Both the position numbers and the translations under genes were made by a program. DNA of 64,000 nt from Platanthera guangdongensis (lineage: Eukaryota > Streptophyta > Magnoliopsida > Asparagales > Orchidaceae): contig CM077150.1 in NCBI GenBank assembly GCA_039583875.1, forward strand, positions 50,606,261 through 50,670,260, read 5' to 3'. Within the stretch, counting starts at the first letter, position 1; every line of letters starts with the position of its first letter. Shown piece by piece: positions 10,407 to 23,169 of this stretch. The notes beneath the pieces were generated by a model, which was given only the letters and a program-made list of their open reading frames with translations, had not been told where the DNA came from and did not search any database.

Positions 10407-12781
10407 ATGACACCCTCTTCCAAGATTGGAATCGGCTCAGAACTCGTCACCGCAGGGATTGCCGACATATCAGACGATTTCCACAATCTTCTGATCCTCC
10501 TCGACACCGCCGGCCTCAGATTCATTCTTCAGCAACCATGTAAGATTTTGTTTCCAGAGGTCGAAGTGTTCTTCAAAAACATCAAGGTCAAGAGAAATGG
10601 AACATTCCTTAAGTCCAATGTGAAGGAAATCAAGATCAAGCTCTCCAAAACCTCTGTTTCAACTCCTCTTCGACTTCCAGTTGTTGATGAAGAAGATCAC
10701 CTTGGTCCTGAGGATTCTGACAGGACATGTATGTTCTGTGCTGTCTCTCCAGATGTACTCACTATCAAAAGATTAGAACTCAATCCAAAAGGAAAACTAT
10801 TGGTCAACATCATTGGGGAGATACCTCTGTGCTAGACAAGTTAAATCAGAGATATTTCACTCAGTATGTTTGACATCATTACAACTATCATTTGCTGGAA
10901 GAGAAATCAATTTGTTATGTTAGTTCTAGACAAGATCAAGGACAACATCAAGGATCCAAGTTATGTAAGGATTATCTCCCTTCTACTACATGAGATCAAT
11001 CCTAAAGTCTTCAACTTCTCCAAAGGGACCATTATACATCACATGAAGAAAGTCTCTATTTCATCCATTCAGAGATGGGAATTAAAGCTGTTGAATCCTG
11101 TTCAATCTACCAGAGCCCATAAACTTCATGCTGTAGAGGACAAGACCCCATCTCCATCTCCATCTCATGTTGCCAGCACATCTGGTGCAACTATTGAGGG
11201 GGAGCCTGCTCCTTCTATTCCAGATAGAGTCCCTACCCCTCCAACTGTTGCCTCTCCTCCTCCATCCACTCCTAAAGTAGTTCCAACAGAAGCTCAACTC
11301 TAAGAAACCCTTCTCTCCACTGAAGCAGCAATCAATGAAATGATTGAAGAACTCACTACTGATGAACCTCTTCCCCCTCTTCAAAAATAATAGCCTGCTG
11401 AAGTATCCAAGAAACCCACTCCTGTACCATCTCCCACTCATACTCGATCTACTCCGATTCCATCTCCAGAATCCCCTACTTCACAATCTCTAGCTACTGA
11501 TATAGAGAAAGATGAAACCATTTTGATTTTTGATGAGCCAGAACAGTCACCTGAACTAGTTGAAGCTCCATTGAAGAACTTGGACTTCACCATCCCTACC
11601 ATAGTTACTGAAGAAGAAGATGCCATAATTCACACTACCAGAGCTAAGAGCTCTGTAGTTGTTGAAGAAATTTCTCGATAATCTTCTCCTCCTCCTCTAG
11701 TTCCTTCTACATATGCTGCTCCTCCTATTGTCACTGATCTTATGGGTATGTTTGTACAACTGCTACGAGAACAAAGGAAATATTTTTATGATTCATTCAA
11801 GATTATAACTGAGAAAGTAACTGCTCTAGAGAAAGAGATGAGCAGAGGATCTGCTGAGATTCAGCATAATACAGATGAACTGTTAGAACTCTTCAAGATT
11901 GGTGACAAAGCTCTGGATCACACGATCACTAGTGTTGATCTTGTCATGGAACAAGGTGTCACTCTTGCCAACAACCAGATTGAGTTAGATAAGAGAGCAC
12001 AAGAACATAAAATCAAGATCTGTGAAGAGATATGCACATTCAAAGTTGATGCTATTAATACTCTAACTGTAGAAGTCAGAAAGGGGGAGAGCTTAGTAAA
12101 GGAATATCTAGAAAAATCAGATGCAATCAAGCAGACTCTCTGGGAAGAGAAGCTAAAAGAGATTCATGATAATGTGCTAGGACAGATTCAAAGTGTGAAG
12201 TTTCATACTTATGATACAACAGTCTGGATGCATAATCAGATACTTCCTGAGTTTCAAACTCTCACCATCTGAATCCCTTTGCTCGTTTTCCTCCAGCTTT
12301 AATCCTTCAGCCTTCCTTCTCTCCAAGACCTGAAGGATCAGAAGCCTCCCCTCCAGATTTTTATGCTCAGGTTTGGGAGGCTGACCCAGCAGACATATTT
12401 TTCCATGCTCCTCATGAAATTCAAATTCCCAAGAAAAGTAGATATGGTGATGGAGCCTCTACAAGCAGATCAATTCTAGTTCTAGATACAAAAAAGAGGA
12501 AAGCTCCAGAGTTTGCAGAAATCTGGTCCCAAACTTCAAAGTCACTCATTCTGGATACTCTCCAGCTTGTCATGGATTTCAATGAAAATAGGAATGATCA
12601 TTATAGCTCCCAAGAATGGGAATTATATGAGAAGTCTATGACAAAGAAAAGGCTATATGATAAAAAATATGGAAGAAACAACCCTGCTACTCCTCCAAAA
12701 CCTCCAAAGTACTATCCCAAGTCTTACAGTTACCAGAGAAGACAGCAAGAGAAGAAGGACAAACATCAACCACAAGTCTAA
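10407..12781 (+). pseudogene. TE-A env-like gene (SIRE-type third ORF), broken
   Basis: ATG 10407 starts MTPSSKIGIG, matching in position the MKFD.. start of the TE-C, TE-F and TE-J env-like proteins. The N-terminal globular part runs to a stop at 10833-10835. Its second half (10866-11303) has an RWELKLL block, equivalent to the FGRWERT block of TE-F. A Pro/Thr-rich region with stops (near 11301, 11388 and 11680) follows. Next comes a Glu/Lys-rich, coiled-coil-like stretch (11742-12272) and a basic C-terminus KYYPKSYSYQRRQQEKKDK (12572-12781). I see no clear signal peptide or membrane segment. SIRE elements are known for such genes; the function is unproven. Confidence 0.8.
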
Positions 12782-12993
12782 GCATGAAGAGAGTTATGAG
12801 AGTGGGGATATGAATTGTGTAGAAATGACTTTTGGACAATCTTAGTTATATAATTCTTAATTTTGATCCTCTGCTTTTGATTTTAATCTTTATGCTTATT
12901 ACACTGCTTTCTCTCTTGATTATATAGTTCTATATTTGTCTATACAATTCACCTTAGTGTAGAGGGTTCTGACTTTTACAAATAGGGGGAGAT
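12782..12993 (+). other. TE-A 3' untranslated region and polypurine tract
   Basis: A T-rich non-coding stretch ends in CAAATAGGGGGAGAT (12979-12993) directly before the LTR start TGTTGGG. The last part is the PPT. Confidence 0.85.
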
Positions 12994-14900
12994 TGTTGGG
13001 TATTATATCCACAACAGCCAAGTTTTGATGAAGTCACCCTTGAACTAAGATGAATTAAGTTGTATTTGATGTCTTGTTTGAGTTATGTGTTTGCAGGACT
13101 TAATTACCAAGGGTAGACCAATGTCAGTCTACAATGGGTCACCAAACATAGGACCATATAATATAATCCCTCATTGTGTGATCCATGGTGTTGACTATTG
13201 TGTAGCCTCTCTATTGAGATACACTTTATGTTTCAAGCACTAGGATTGTTTGGAGAAAGAAGTGTTGTTGAGCTTATTGAAGAAGAGAAAATTATGTTGA
13301 AGAAAATTTTGCTAAGTCTCTTACTCGAGTAGTAGTTTATATACTCAAGTTGAATACTTAGTTAATACTCGAGTAAATCTATCTGTACTCGAGTAAGGGA
13401 AATGGCTCTCAAGTTGTCTGAATATAGCTCTTGAGTAGCCAAGCCCATCACTCGAGTAGACCCTCTCTTATTCTCGAGTTAATAGATTTTCCTCTCAGAA
13501 AATTTTCCAAGTCATTTACTCGAGTAGTCATGTTAACCACTCGAGTAGATAAGTCTTTTGTCTCGAGTTACAGAAGACAAATTCTCATGTTGTGTTACCC
13601 CACTTGAGTAGTTAAGTTCATGTACTCGAGTAGTCAATCTACTACTCGAGTAGCCCAGCTCTAATACTCGAGTGATAAGATTTTTATCTCTCAGAATTTT
13701 TTATAACTACTATTCTCGAGTAGTAATATTCATATACTCGAGTAGTTAATCTCCTCTCGAGTAGTTCAGTTCCAGTACTCGAGTAACCCGTATTCTTCTC
13801 TCAGAAAAATCCGCTAAGTCTTTGACCGAGTAATCCTTCTACCTCTCGAGTAATATATCTCGTACTCGAGTAGTTTATTTCTAGTACTCGAGTAGTTCAA
13901 CTGCAGGTCTCGAGTAATCATATTAGCAGTCGAGTAAGTCTTTGTGTACTCAAGTGATTACTCATTCTATTCTGAATTTTGTCAAAGTCTTCTACTCGAG
14001 TAGTCTCCTTCTATTCTCTCAAGTAATCACATTAGTACTCGAGTAGGTAATCTTTTACTCGAGTAAATTAGTCAGATTTTTCCAGAAATTTGCTAAGTCT
14101 AGAATCGATGAGAATTTCAAATTGCTTGACGTGATTGGTCCACGTATACGTCATTAATGATAATTATGACCTTTAGAGAGATCTTATATAAGGTCTTGTC
14201 AAATCGACTAACCCTAACAACAAGCTGTCAAGTATTATTCTAAGAAATCTGAATCAAGTTTTCTATTTCTAAAAACAGAAGCCGCCGACATTCATCGTGC
14301 ATATAGGCTAGAGTTTTCGATTCAAGAAGATTCAGATCAAAGTGGACTTACAAATTGAGATTGCTTTTCAACTCCTCATCATCTCTCGGATCGTGTGAGT
14401 CAAAGGAATTTTAGATCCAGATCTTGCCGAGTTTCTTCTTCAGCTTATTCTGATAAAGCCGAAAAGATCAAGGACGAAGACCTAGGCCGACAGATTTCAG
14501 ATCTGAGAAATTACTGTTCGTATTTTCATATATTCTTAATTTAATTCTTGTAGGAGATTTCTCTCCGAGTGTAGGAGCTTTTGTCTCCGAGTTATAGGAA
14601 GTTTTTATCTTCCGAGTGTAGATCCGTGTTGTGGATCGAGATTGTAGGAACTTTGTTCTAAGGGATAGCATTGGTTTTCAATCTGAGATAGTGGAGTAGC
14701 CGAGTCTAGTGCTTTGCTAGATCGGTACGGGAAAGTGGATGTACCCAAGGTTGGGGAACCACTATAAATCTTTTGCCATCTGTGAATGCTTGGTAGAAAA
14801 TTGTGTGCATAGTTCGATAATTTTTTATTCCGCAAAAAGACGCGCAACTCACCTATTCACCCCCTCTAGGTGATTTAGGTAGACAACTGAATTACTTTCA
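12994..14900 (+). repeat. TE-A 3' LTR (1907 bp) with palindrome array in U3
   Basis: Starts TGTTGGGTATTATATCC and ends ATTACTTTCA. From about 13320 to 14065 it holds dozens of ACTCGAGT copies and near-copies (e.g. 13323, 13367, 13387), often 20-24 bp apart, interspersed with TCTCAGAA(A)ATTTT blocks. TATATAAG at 14185-14192 lies downstream, so the array occupies U3. The TSD candidate on the right is ATCTG (14901-14905); its partner is left of the window. The LTR interrupts the TE-C env-like gene. Confidence 0.92.
14185..14192 (+). promoter_or_regulatory. TATA box in TE-A LTR
   Basis: TATATAAG lies just after the palindrome array, about 1.2 kb into the LTR. Confidence 0.55.
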
Positions 14901-15161
14901 ATCTGGAGTTAAGATAACTTGATTACCAGAAATGGTGCCAATAATGGCTGGGGGATCCTGAAGTTTTGTAGTGAATATCCATTCTTTTGTTTCTGAAACT
15001 GAGAGTTTGATTCTGGTTGTCATGAAGTATTGCAGATTATGAGGTTCAAGTAACTGAAGAATTTCATTGAACATCTGATCTGAGTGACTGAATGATTCAA
15101 GGTCAATGTCCAAACCAGCATCAAATTTCATGTTTGAGAGGAGGGCTGGAGAAATGGGCAT
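14901..15161 (-). pseudogene. TE-C env-like gene, first 87 codons
   Basis: ATG at 15161-15159. The translation MPISPALLSNMKFDAGLDID..FSHSD aligns with the starts of the TE-F and TE-J env-like proteins, including MTTRIKLS and GTISGNQVILTP. The TE-A insertion at 14900/14901 cuts the gene. This conserved N-terminal domain recurs in all SIRE-like elements here. Confidence 0.88.
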
Positions 15162-15553
15162 TACTCTGTAAAAAGAAACTAAAGATCAAGTGCATGAGAA
15201 CTGGAAAGCACGGGAATAAGTTCGATGAAAACCCTTATTATAAGTTTTCAGAAGGCAAAACGGTGAACTCCGTCCTATGAAAAAAGAAAAGCTTCGAGCT
15301 CATGTCGAAGAAAAAATTTCATGAAGAAATGATATCGTCGATCTCAGTTTGAAGCGGGGGAAAATAGATCGTTGATCTTTGTTCGACGAAATATTTTCTG
15401 AAGCAAGATCATCGATCTCCATTCGACGAAAATGACTTCACAGAGAGATTTCGTCGATCTCCGTTCGACGAAAATTATAAAGAAGAGTTCACAGCTCGTT
15501 GATCTCCATTCGATGAAATGTGATCAATTCTTCGACCTTGGACAAAAATCAAA
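15162..15553 (-). repeat. TE-C pol-env spacer with TCGTCGA-N7-TCGACGA hairpins
   Basis: Non-coding. Holds several inverted repeats; the best is TTTCGTCGA (15449-15457), 7-nt loop, TCGACGAAA (15465-15473). Similar units lie around 15305-15335, 15350-15395, 15410-15430 and 15495-15520. On the minus strand a pyrimidine tract plus CAG ends at 15166, 4 bases before the env-like ATG, and resembles a 3' splice site. Confidence 0.85.
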
Positions 15554-17364
15554 TTAAACTTCTCCATTAATCATACCTAGCTGATTAGAGAAGAACAGAT
15601 GTTTCTTTTCGTCTAAAGGTTTAGTGAAGATGTCTGCTCTTTGTAAATTAGTAGGGATAAAGACAAGATTAATTTTCTTTTTGTCCACATAATCTCTAAT
15701 GAAATGATGTCTAATCTTTATATGCTTAGTTCTACTATGCAGTACTGGATTTTGTGCAATAGAAATTGCACTGGTATTGTCACAAAATATATTTGAATTA
15801 TTTAAATTGAGTCCATAATCCAAGAGTTGGTTTTGAATCCACAATTTTTGTGAACAACAGCTGCGAGCTGCAATGTATTCGGCTTCTGCTGTTGAAGTTG
15901 ACACATATGTCTACTTCTTACAAAACCAAGACACAAGCCAATCACCAAGGAACTAGCATGTTCCTGATGTGCTTTTTCTGTCCACTCTGCATCCAGCATA
16001 GTCAGAATCTGAGAATCTAGTTAAGTCAAATTCTGACTCTGTTGGATACCAAAGTCCTAGATTAGGACAACCCTTTATATATATCAAAATTCTTTTAAGG
16101 AAAATAAGGTGAGATTGTTTAGGGTTCACCTGGAACCTAGTACAAAGGCATGCAACAAACATAATATTTGGCCTACTAGCTGTGAGATACAACTAGGACC
16201 CAACAATAGCCCTATATGTTTTCTTATCAACTGGCTTGCCCTTTTCATCAGAATCAATCACAACATTGGAAGTCATTGGTGTTTTCATTACTGAGGCATC
16301 AGACATCCCAAATCTCTTAATTAACTCCTTAGCATATTTAGATTGGGAGATGAAAATGCCATCAGAGGATTGCTTCACTTGGAGACCAAGGAAGTAGGAA
16401 AACTCACCCATGCTACTCATTTCAAACTTAGAATACATCAGGTCAGAAAACCTTTTGCATAGTTTGGAATCAGTAGACCCAAAAATGATGTCATCTACAT
16501 ATATTTGTACTAATAATATTTTATCTTTATGATGCCTAATGAACAAGATTCTATCTACAATGTCCCTAGTGAACTTATGCTCTAAAAGAAAGCTAGTTAG
16601 GGTCTCATACCAAGCTCTTAGAGTTTGCTTTAAACCATAGAGAGATTTATGCAATTTAAAAACAAAAGAGGGATGAGTTGGAGAAATAAAACCTGGTGGT
16701 TGTTCCACATATACTTCCTCTTTGAGTTCACCAATTAGGAAGGCACTCTTGACATCCATCTGGTAGACCTTGAACTTCTTGTAGGTTACATAGGCAAGAA
16801 ATATCCTGATAGCTTCTAGTCTTGCAACAGGGGCAAAGTTCTAATCAAAGTCAATTACTTCTTCCTATCTATATCCTTGTGCTACCAGCCTTGCTTTATT
16901 CCTGACGATGGCTCCTTGTGCATCCAATTTATTTCTGAAAACCCATTTAGTTCCAATGATTGGGTAGTCTTTGGGTCTTAGAACTAAATCCTAAACTCTG
17001 CATCTCTCAAATTATTTGAGCTCCTCTTGCATTGCAATAATCCAGTGTGGATTTTGCTTTGCATATTTTATGGATTGGGTCTCAAGTTGAGATATGAAGC
17101 AAGCATGCATCAAATCTTGGTTGAGTTGATGCCTTGTTTGCACACCAACTGATACGTCTCCAATCACTTGAGATATAGGGTGATCTCTAAGTGTGACAAG
17201 ATCAGTAGGAGGAGTTTGTTCAACAATAATATTGGGAATTAATTTCTCTTGTGGAATTATGTGAGTTGTTGTAGGTTCAGCAGTTATTTCAATAATATCT
17301 TCTTCACTATCTTCATCAACTTGATGAAAAGGATGTAATATAACCTCTTGGGTGAGGTTTAAGT
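15554..17364 (-). pseudogene. TE-C pol, 3' half: linker, RT, RNase H
   Basis: All pieces lie in one minus-strand frame. The linker after integrase has DLVTLRDHPISQVIGD and HWIIAMQEELK (17012 on). RT (16193-16759) has [32 protein letters not shown] and YVDD at 16490-16501. Stops at 16193-16195 and 15953-15955, and one just before STSTAEAEY, break it. RNase H (15554-15904) has FCDNTSA, HIKIRHHFIRDYV and ADIFTKPLDE. A stop also falls between linker and RT near 16990. Decay is by point stops, not frameshifts. Upstream coding continues at 26861 beyond TE-D. Confidence 0.9.
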
Positions 17365-19666
17365 TGTAACACCCCCTATCCGTCGCATAGCATATAACAG
17401 TAGGTCCGGCCGGGGCCCGACGCCATATACCACAGACAGACCGGGTGGTTACGTATGGAAACCATCCAACCAATCTCAACGTCCTACACAGAGCATTCTA
17501 GCGGAAGCAGTTTATAAGTTGCAAAACAAGAACCCAGCACAAGCATGAATGTCCACTAACATGATAATAGGAATGTTATTACAAAATACTCAAAAGTCGG
17601 CCTTAAGGCCTTACAAAATGTTTCACTTGTCTTTTACATGATTTACAAACCTCGGCTCGCAGGCCGGCCATACATGAATAAAACATAAAACATTTCCACT
17701 TGGGCCTTCGAGGGCCAGCTTCGCAAAAAGGGCTTTAGCCCGCTATTGACCGCTTGGTCCAGCTGCACCTGCAAGCAAACAAACCACCGCACGGTGGCAA
17801 ACAAGGCAACGGTCAGCAATGCTGACCAAATTATAACGATCCCGCCCCCAATTCGGGGCGGCGATGCTCCTTTCCTGCATTTCATTAGCATAAGCGAGCA
17901 ATTAAAACCATAGCCATATCATCACAGGCGTGGGCTCGCACGGCCACACGCCCCGTGCACTCAGGGCACATTCTCGGTGAACCGGTCGATGTCACGTCAA
18001 TTAAAGCCATTAACATTCCGGACTCACCACCGTCACTTAGACGGCCATTCCTATGAGCAATTCGTCTTCATGGTATTGGTCACGTCAATTTAAGCCATCG
18101 ACCACCGAAGACTCACATCTATGCCAACGGCGAGTACCATGTAACTTTAGGTCTCTCTAACCCGAACGACATAAAGCGGGTACGGCTCCATCTAACCCGT
18201 GCTCACATCGCAACGACAATTTAAGCCATCTGCGCGGGTCAAACTTTCACCGATTCCCATTCTACCACAAATCACATAACCCCGTTATGTTCAAGTTGGC
18301 TCTCAGGCCACCAAGTTGGCAAGACCTCGTGTCCGCCCAGTTTTCCGGGTGCACCTTTGGGTTAGTCCCCAAGGCTCCCTGCTGCAATCTACCGCGTAGA
18401 AAACCCGAAAAATACCCAATAGCACGGAGTCTTCTCCGGCTTTATGCAATGCAACATCACCGATCCGAACTACATGTCCGGGTAGGCTTCAACCAAAATG
18501 CCTATGTCCGTTCTCGCATACGGACTCTAAACAACGGGGACTTCACATATCTACCCGAAGGAACGCCTCCAACTCTCCGCAAACTCGCGAGAGCGGGCTT
18601 CCTATGCAAAGAAAGAGAGCGACTCATGCTCAAGTTGAGGATCGTTACCCTTGCGGTCCTCTTTGGCGCCATCGAAAAAGTAATCGGATGGAAATCACCG
18701 CACTTGCGTTGCCTCCGTGGATCCGGAGTCGGCTTGCGATTCGGAGCTCCGAAGCTCCTCCAATGGCGGATCTAGCTTCTCTTCTTCTTGCCTTAGCTCT
18801 TCTTTCTCCAAGGGTTTGGAGAGAGAAAAAGTGGAAAACGTGAGGGTTTTCTAAGTCAAAACCCGGGTATATCCCTTCAGGAACAACCCCCAGCCGTTGG
18901 ATCTTCAGTCAAAGAAATGAACGGCTTCGATTCGGGACTGAAATGCCCAATCTGGAACGAACACGGCCTGGCACACGCCCGTGTCCAGGGCCGTGTGCCT
19001 CATTCGCCGTCAAAATCGAATCACCTGGAACCTCCCACGGGTATCGAACACGCCCGTGTTCGAGCTGACACGCCCGTGTTCCATCTGACACGGCCGTGTA
19101 GCTGGCCGTGTACCCCATGATTTTCTCCCGTTTTCAACCCGAGCACTGCACGGGTTCTAGGACACGCCCGTGTCCTTGCCCGTGTCACCTTGACACGCCT
19201 GGGCTCCAGGCCGTGTACAGGGTCTCGACACTTCGCGGCTAAGTGTCGACACGGGTCGACACGCCCTGCGACACGCCCGTGTCGCAGGCCGTGTGCCATG
19301 TCTCGACACACTGTCGACACCAAAGTGTCGACTTCGCGGGACGAGTGTCGACACGGGTTGACACGCCCTGTGACACGCCCGTGTCGCAGGCCGTGTGCCG
19401 TGTCTCGACACAACGTCGAAGCACTGTGTCGACTTCACGGCTAAGTGTCGACACGGGTCGACACGCCCTGCGACACGCCCGTGTCGCAGGCCGTGTGCCC
19501 GGTCTCGACACAATGTCGAGCCCAAAGTGTCGACTTCACGCCTTAGTGTCGACACAGGCTTGACACGCCCTGGGACACGCCCGTGTCCCAGGCCGTGTGC
19601 CTGCAGCCAGAACTCAAACTGGCCCAAATTATTCCCTTCTGCTCCTTTGAGTTTTGGGGCGTTACA
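17365..19666 (-). repeat. TE-D 3' LTR (2302 bp)
   Basis: In element sense starts TGTAACGCCCC and ends GGGGTGTTACA. Nearly identical to 24557-26856. The first 700 bases in element sense (U3) are a tandem array. ORFs seen within it are repeat translations present in both LTRs. Confidence 0.96.
18940..19605 (-). repeat. Tandem repeat array in TE-D 3' LTR U3 (about 101-bp units with hairpins)
   Basis: Four units carry CCTGxGACACG-CC-CGTGTCxCAGG at 19265-19288, 19367-19390, 19467-19490 and 19569-19592, a period of 100-102 bp. Each unit also has GTGTCGACAC or a near-copy (e.g. 19243-19252). In the last unit the variable pair is G-C rather than C-G, so the 11-bp stem is kept. Degenerate copies continue to about 18940. 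Confidence 0.9.
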
Positions 19667-19680
19667 ACTCTACCCCTCTT
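19667..19680 (-). other. TE-D polypurine tract
   Basis: Minus-strand AAGAGGGGTAGAGT directly precedes the 3' LTR start TGTAACGCC, the usual PPT position. Confidence 0.9.
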
Positions 19681-19701
19681 AAAAGGATTTCGCCCACGAA
19701 A

Positions 19702-22700
19702 TTACATAAAGGGAAAAACATGTACAAAACTAAAATTTGTACCTGAGCGGAACAACTCCGGATATTCGTCAAGCATCGTCTGCTCTCGCTCCCAAGAGAG
19801 CTCCTCACGACCGCAATTGTCCCACCGGACTTTGACCATCCTGATCTCTTTATTGCGTAGCCGCTTGACCTCCGAGTCCTCAATCCGCACGGGCTTGACT
19901 TTTGTCGTTAGCCCACTATCCACCGGCACTTGATTGGCCGCGATCACTTGCGTAGGCTCTTGCACCGCCTTCCGAAGCACCGAAATATGGAATACATCAT
20001 GTAAACCACTTAGCTCCACTGAAAGCTTCAGCCGATAGGCCGCTTCTCCTACTCGCTCCAGAACCTCGAACGGTCCAAGGTACCTCGGGCTTAGCTTTTT
20101 CAATCGCCGCACCCGCGAGACACCCTTGAACGGCTTGATCTTCAAGTATACATAATCGCCCACAGCGAACTCCACGTTCCTGTGCTTGGCATTATAGTAC
20201 TTTGCTTGCCGGTCCTGAGCGATAAGCAACCTCTCCCGAATGGTTCTCACCAACGAAGTAGCATCCTCCACTTCCGATCGCTTATACAACTTCGACTCGC
20301 CCGTTTCTAACCAAGACAACGGCGTGCGACATCGTCTACCATAAAGGGCCTCGAAAGGCGCCATCTGAATACTTGCTTGGTAGCTATTGTTGTATGCGAA
20401 CTCCACCAAATAAAGGTGGTCCTCCCATTGCTTTCCAAAGTCCAAGACACACATGCGAAGCATGTCTTCCATGGTTCTATTGACCCTCTCGGTCTGCCCA
20501 TCCGTTTGCGGATGGAAGGCCGTGCTAAACTTCAGCTTTGTTCCCAACATTTGCTTCACCAACCTCCAATCATTGGACGTGAACCGTCCATCTCGGTCAC
20601 TCACGATGCTGCGGGGCACACCATGAAGCCGCACTATGTTGTCCACATAAAGCTTTGCCAGCTTCTCCACCGGATCATCCTTCCTATGCGGAATAAAATG
20701 CGACACCTTTGATAATCGATCGACCACCACCCAAATGGCGTCGTTCCCCTTCTGCGACCTTGGCAAACCATGCACAAAGTCCATAGAGATGTCGTCGAAT
20801 TTCCACTCCGGAATAGGCAAGGACTTAAGAAATCCTCCCGGCTTTTGGCACTCCGCCTTTACCAAGGCGCAAGTTTGGCACTTCGCTACATATAGCGCCA
20901 CATCCTTTTTCAAGCCCGGCCACCAAAATAGCTTCTTAACATCACGGTACATCTTCGTGCTCCCCGGGTGAATCGAGTACTTGGTATGGTGCGCCTCGTA
21001 CAACAACTCCACCCGTAAACTGCCCACACTTGGGACGCACAAACGACCGTCTTTCCACAACAATCCGTCCTCCACAACGAATTGGGAATTTGACCCATCC
21101 AGAGCCTCTATCATGAACTGCTTCATATGAGCATCCATATCCAAAGCCTGCCGAATCCGATCAGCCAGGTCATATTGGACTTCAGTCCAATTCAGCACTG
21201 CTTCAGCACTAGATTGTCTATCCACACAAACAATCTCCAACGCCTCCAGCTCCTGCACCAACCGCTCATCATGCACTGATAGCCAATTCGCTTGAGCTGG
21301 GGCTCGGCGGCTCAACGCGTCCGCAACAGCATTCCCTTTACCAGGCACGTAGTGGATCTTGAATGTATAGTCCCCCAGGAACTCCATCCACCTACGCTGC
21401 CGCATATTCAGATCTTTCTGATCAATCAGGTACTTTAGACTCTTGTGATCGGTGTAGATATCAATCTTCACACCGTACAAATAGTGTCTCCACAGCTTCA
21501 AGGCAAAAATCACGGCCGCCAACTCCAAGTCGTGGACCGGATAATTCCTCTCGTGCACTTTTAGCTGTCTCGAGCCATAAGCTATCACGCTGCCGTGCTG
21601 CAATAGCACGCAACCCAAACCGCTGCCCGAAGCATCGCTATATATCTCATAGCCTTCGGTTCCAACCGGCGAACTCAGCACAGGCGCCGTGGTCAACCGA
21701 CACTTTAACTCCTCAAAAGCTCGCGCGCACTCCGGCGTCCAAATGAACTTATGATCCTTCCTCGTCAAAGTAGTGAGAGGTAACGCTATCCGCGAGAAGT
21801 TCTCTACGAAGCGCCTATAATAGCCGGCAAGCCCCAAAAAGCTCCGCACTTCTGCTACCGTAGCAAGCTCAGGCCACTCCCGTATCGCAACAATCTTCGC
21901 CGGATCCACAGCAATACCCTCTCCACTCACTATATGCCCGAGGAACGCCACTGAGGATAGCCAAAACTCGCACTTCGAGAACTTGGCATACAACTGATTT
22001 CTCCTAAGTGTCTCCAACACCAAATGGAGATGCTTGAAGTGATCCTCCTCACTTTGCGAGTACACCAAAATATCGTCGAGGAAGACGATCACGAAATGGT
22101 CCAAGTACTCCCTGAACGTCCTGTTCATCAAATCCATGAACACTGACGGCGCATTAGTCAGCCCAAACGGCATGACCGTAAACTCATAATGCCCGTATCT
22201 CGTACTAAACGCTGTCTTCGGGATATCACTCTCCCTTATCCGCAGCTGATAGTACCCAGACTTGAGATCTAACTTCGAGTACACCGTCGACCCGACTAAC
22301 TGATCAAAGAGATCGTCAATCCGGGGGATCGGGTACTTGTTCTTCTCAGTCAGCTTGTTTAGCTCCCGATAATCAATACACAACCTCAAGCTTCCGTCCT
22401 TCTTCTTAACAAAGAGGACCGGTGCGCTCCAAGGCGAAGAACTCGGGCGCACATACCCTTGCTCCAGCAACTCTTGTAGTTGAACTTTCAGCTCTGCCAT
22501 TTCCTTAGGCGCTAGTCGATACGGAGATCGTGACACAGGCTTTGCACCTGGCACTAGCTCGATAGTAAAATCTATCTCCCGTTGTGGCGGGGCTCCAGGA
22601 AGATCTGCGGGGAACACATCAGGGTATTCCGATACCACTGAAATACAATCCATCGCGGGCTTCGGCTTTGCAACCTCCACTAGTGTAAAGAACAGTTCTG

Positions 22701-23169
22701 CTCCGGCACGAACCGCCTTCACCACCTGAAGAGCAGACATCAACGTCTTGCTCGACCCCTTTAAGCCCGTAAAAGTCGTCTCACGACTTGCTCCCAGCTT
22801 TACTTCCTTGCTACCGCAATCTATATGGGCCTGCTGCTCCGAGAGCCAGTCCATTCCAAATATGACGTCGAACTCCACCGACGGAAGTAAGGACGCCCGC
22901 AGGTCAAACTCCTGCTCTCCAATACGAGTCTTAACCTCGCAGATTCTATCCGCTCGCATCGAACACCCATTTGGCAACAACACATCCAACTTATCCTTCG
23001 CCATCGAAGAAGGGACTCCGATGCGTAATATAAAGCCTTCGGACAAGAAGGAGTGTGAAGCTCCCGTATCAAAGAGTGCTCGTGCCGGATTTTCACAAAT
23101 CAACACAAATCCTAAACAAGTAGTGGTAAGGTAACATGTGCATAACAAGCATATAAAGGAATTGACTTG
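19702..23169 (-). CDS. pol: TE-D pol: protease, RT, RNase H, integrase, chromodomain
   Basis: An uninterrupted frame from 23169 (after TAG 23172-23170) to the stop at 19702-19704. Counting residues from 23148: protease [10 protein letters not shown] near 25-34; RT with [11 protein letters not shown] and catalytic FLDD near 356; RNase [14 protein letters not shown]; integrase HHCC zinc finger near 719. The DDE residues are SMDF near 788, SDRDGRF near 851 and TERVNRT near 887. A chromodomain ([14 protein letters not shown]) lies near 1083-1130. There is no ATG before the protease site. The frame does not overlap gag, so expression needs a join to gag; the candidate is splicing of 23112-23187, giving a Gag-Pol of about 1517 residues. 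Protease and RT serve replication, and the chromodomain steers integration to marked chromatin in relatives. Confidence 0.95.
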   Translation of the reverse strand, partial: QVNSFICLLCTCYLTTTCLGFVLICENPARALFDTGASHSFLSEGFILRIGVPSSMAKDKLDVLLPNGCSMRADRICEVKTRIGEQEFDLRASLLPSVEFDVIFGMDWLSEQQAHIDCGSKEVKLGASRETTFTGLKGSSKTLMSALQVVKAVRAGAELFFTLVEVAKPKPAMDCISVVSEYPDVFPADLPGAPPQREIDFTIELVPGAKPVSRSPYRLAPKEMAELKVQLQELLEQGYVRPSSSPWSAPVLFVKKKDGSLRLCIDYRELNKLTEKNKYPIPRIDDLFDQLVGSTVYSKLDLKSGYYQLRIRESDIPKTAFSTRYGHYEFTVMPFGLTNAPSVFMDLMNRTFREYLDHFVIVFLDDILVYSQSEEDHFKHLHLVLETLRRNQLYAKFSKCEFWLSSVAFLGHIVSGEGIAVDPAKIVAIREWPELATVAEVRSFLGLAGYYRRFVENFSRIALPLTTLTRKDHKFIWTPECARAFEELKCRLTTAPVLSSPVGTEGYEIYSDASGSGLGCVLLQHGSVIAYGSRQLKVHERNYPVHDLELAAVIFALKLWRHYLYGVKIDIYTDHKSLKYLIDQKDLNMRQRRWMEFLGDYTFKIHYVPGKGNAVADALSRRAPAQANWLSVHDERLVQELEALEIVCVDRQSSAEAVLNWTEVQYDLADRIRQALDMDAHMKQFMIEALDGSNSQFVVEDGLLWKDGRLCVPSVGSLRVELLYEAHHTKYSIHPGSTKMYRDVKKLFWWPGLKKDVALYVAKCQTCALVKAECQKPGGFLKSLPIPEWKFDDISMDFVHGLPRSQKGNDAIWVVVDRLSKVSHFIPHRKDDPVEKLAKLYVDNIVRLHGVPRSIVSDRDGRFTSNDWRLVKQMLGTKLKFSTAFHPQTDGQTERVNRTMEDMLRMCVLDFGKQWEDHLYLVEFAYNNSYQASIQMAPFEALYGRRCRTPLSWLETGESKLYKRSEVEDATSLVRTIRERLLIAQDRQAKYYNAKHRNVEFAVGDYVYLKIKPFKGVSRVRRLKKLSPRYLGPFEVLERVGEAAYRLKLSVELSGLHDVFHISVLRKAVQEPTQVIAANQVPVDSGLTTKVKPVRIEDSEVKRLRNKEIRMVKVRWDNCGREELSWEREQTMLDEYPELFRSGTNFSFVHVFPFM

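Noticed and set aside
13320..14070. CRISPR-like array of short repeats
   Set aside because: The repeats are 8-10-bp palindromes inside a plant LTR with variable spacing and no cas genes.
19157..19627. ORFs of 84-182 codons within the TE-D LTRs
   Set aside because: They are translations of the tandem array in several frames and appear in both LTRs.
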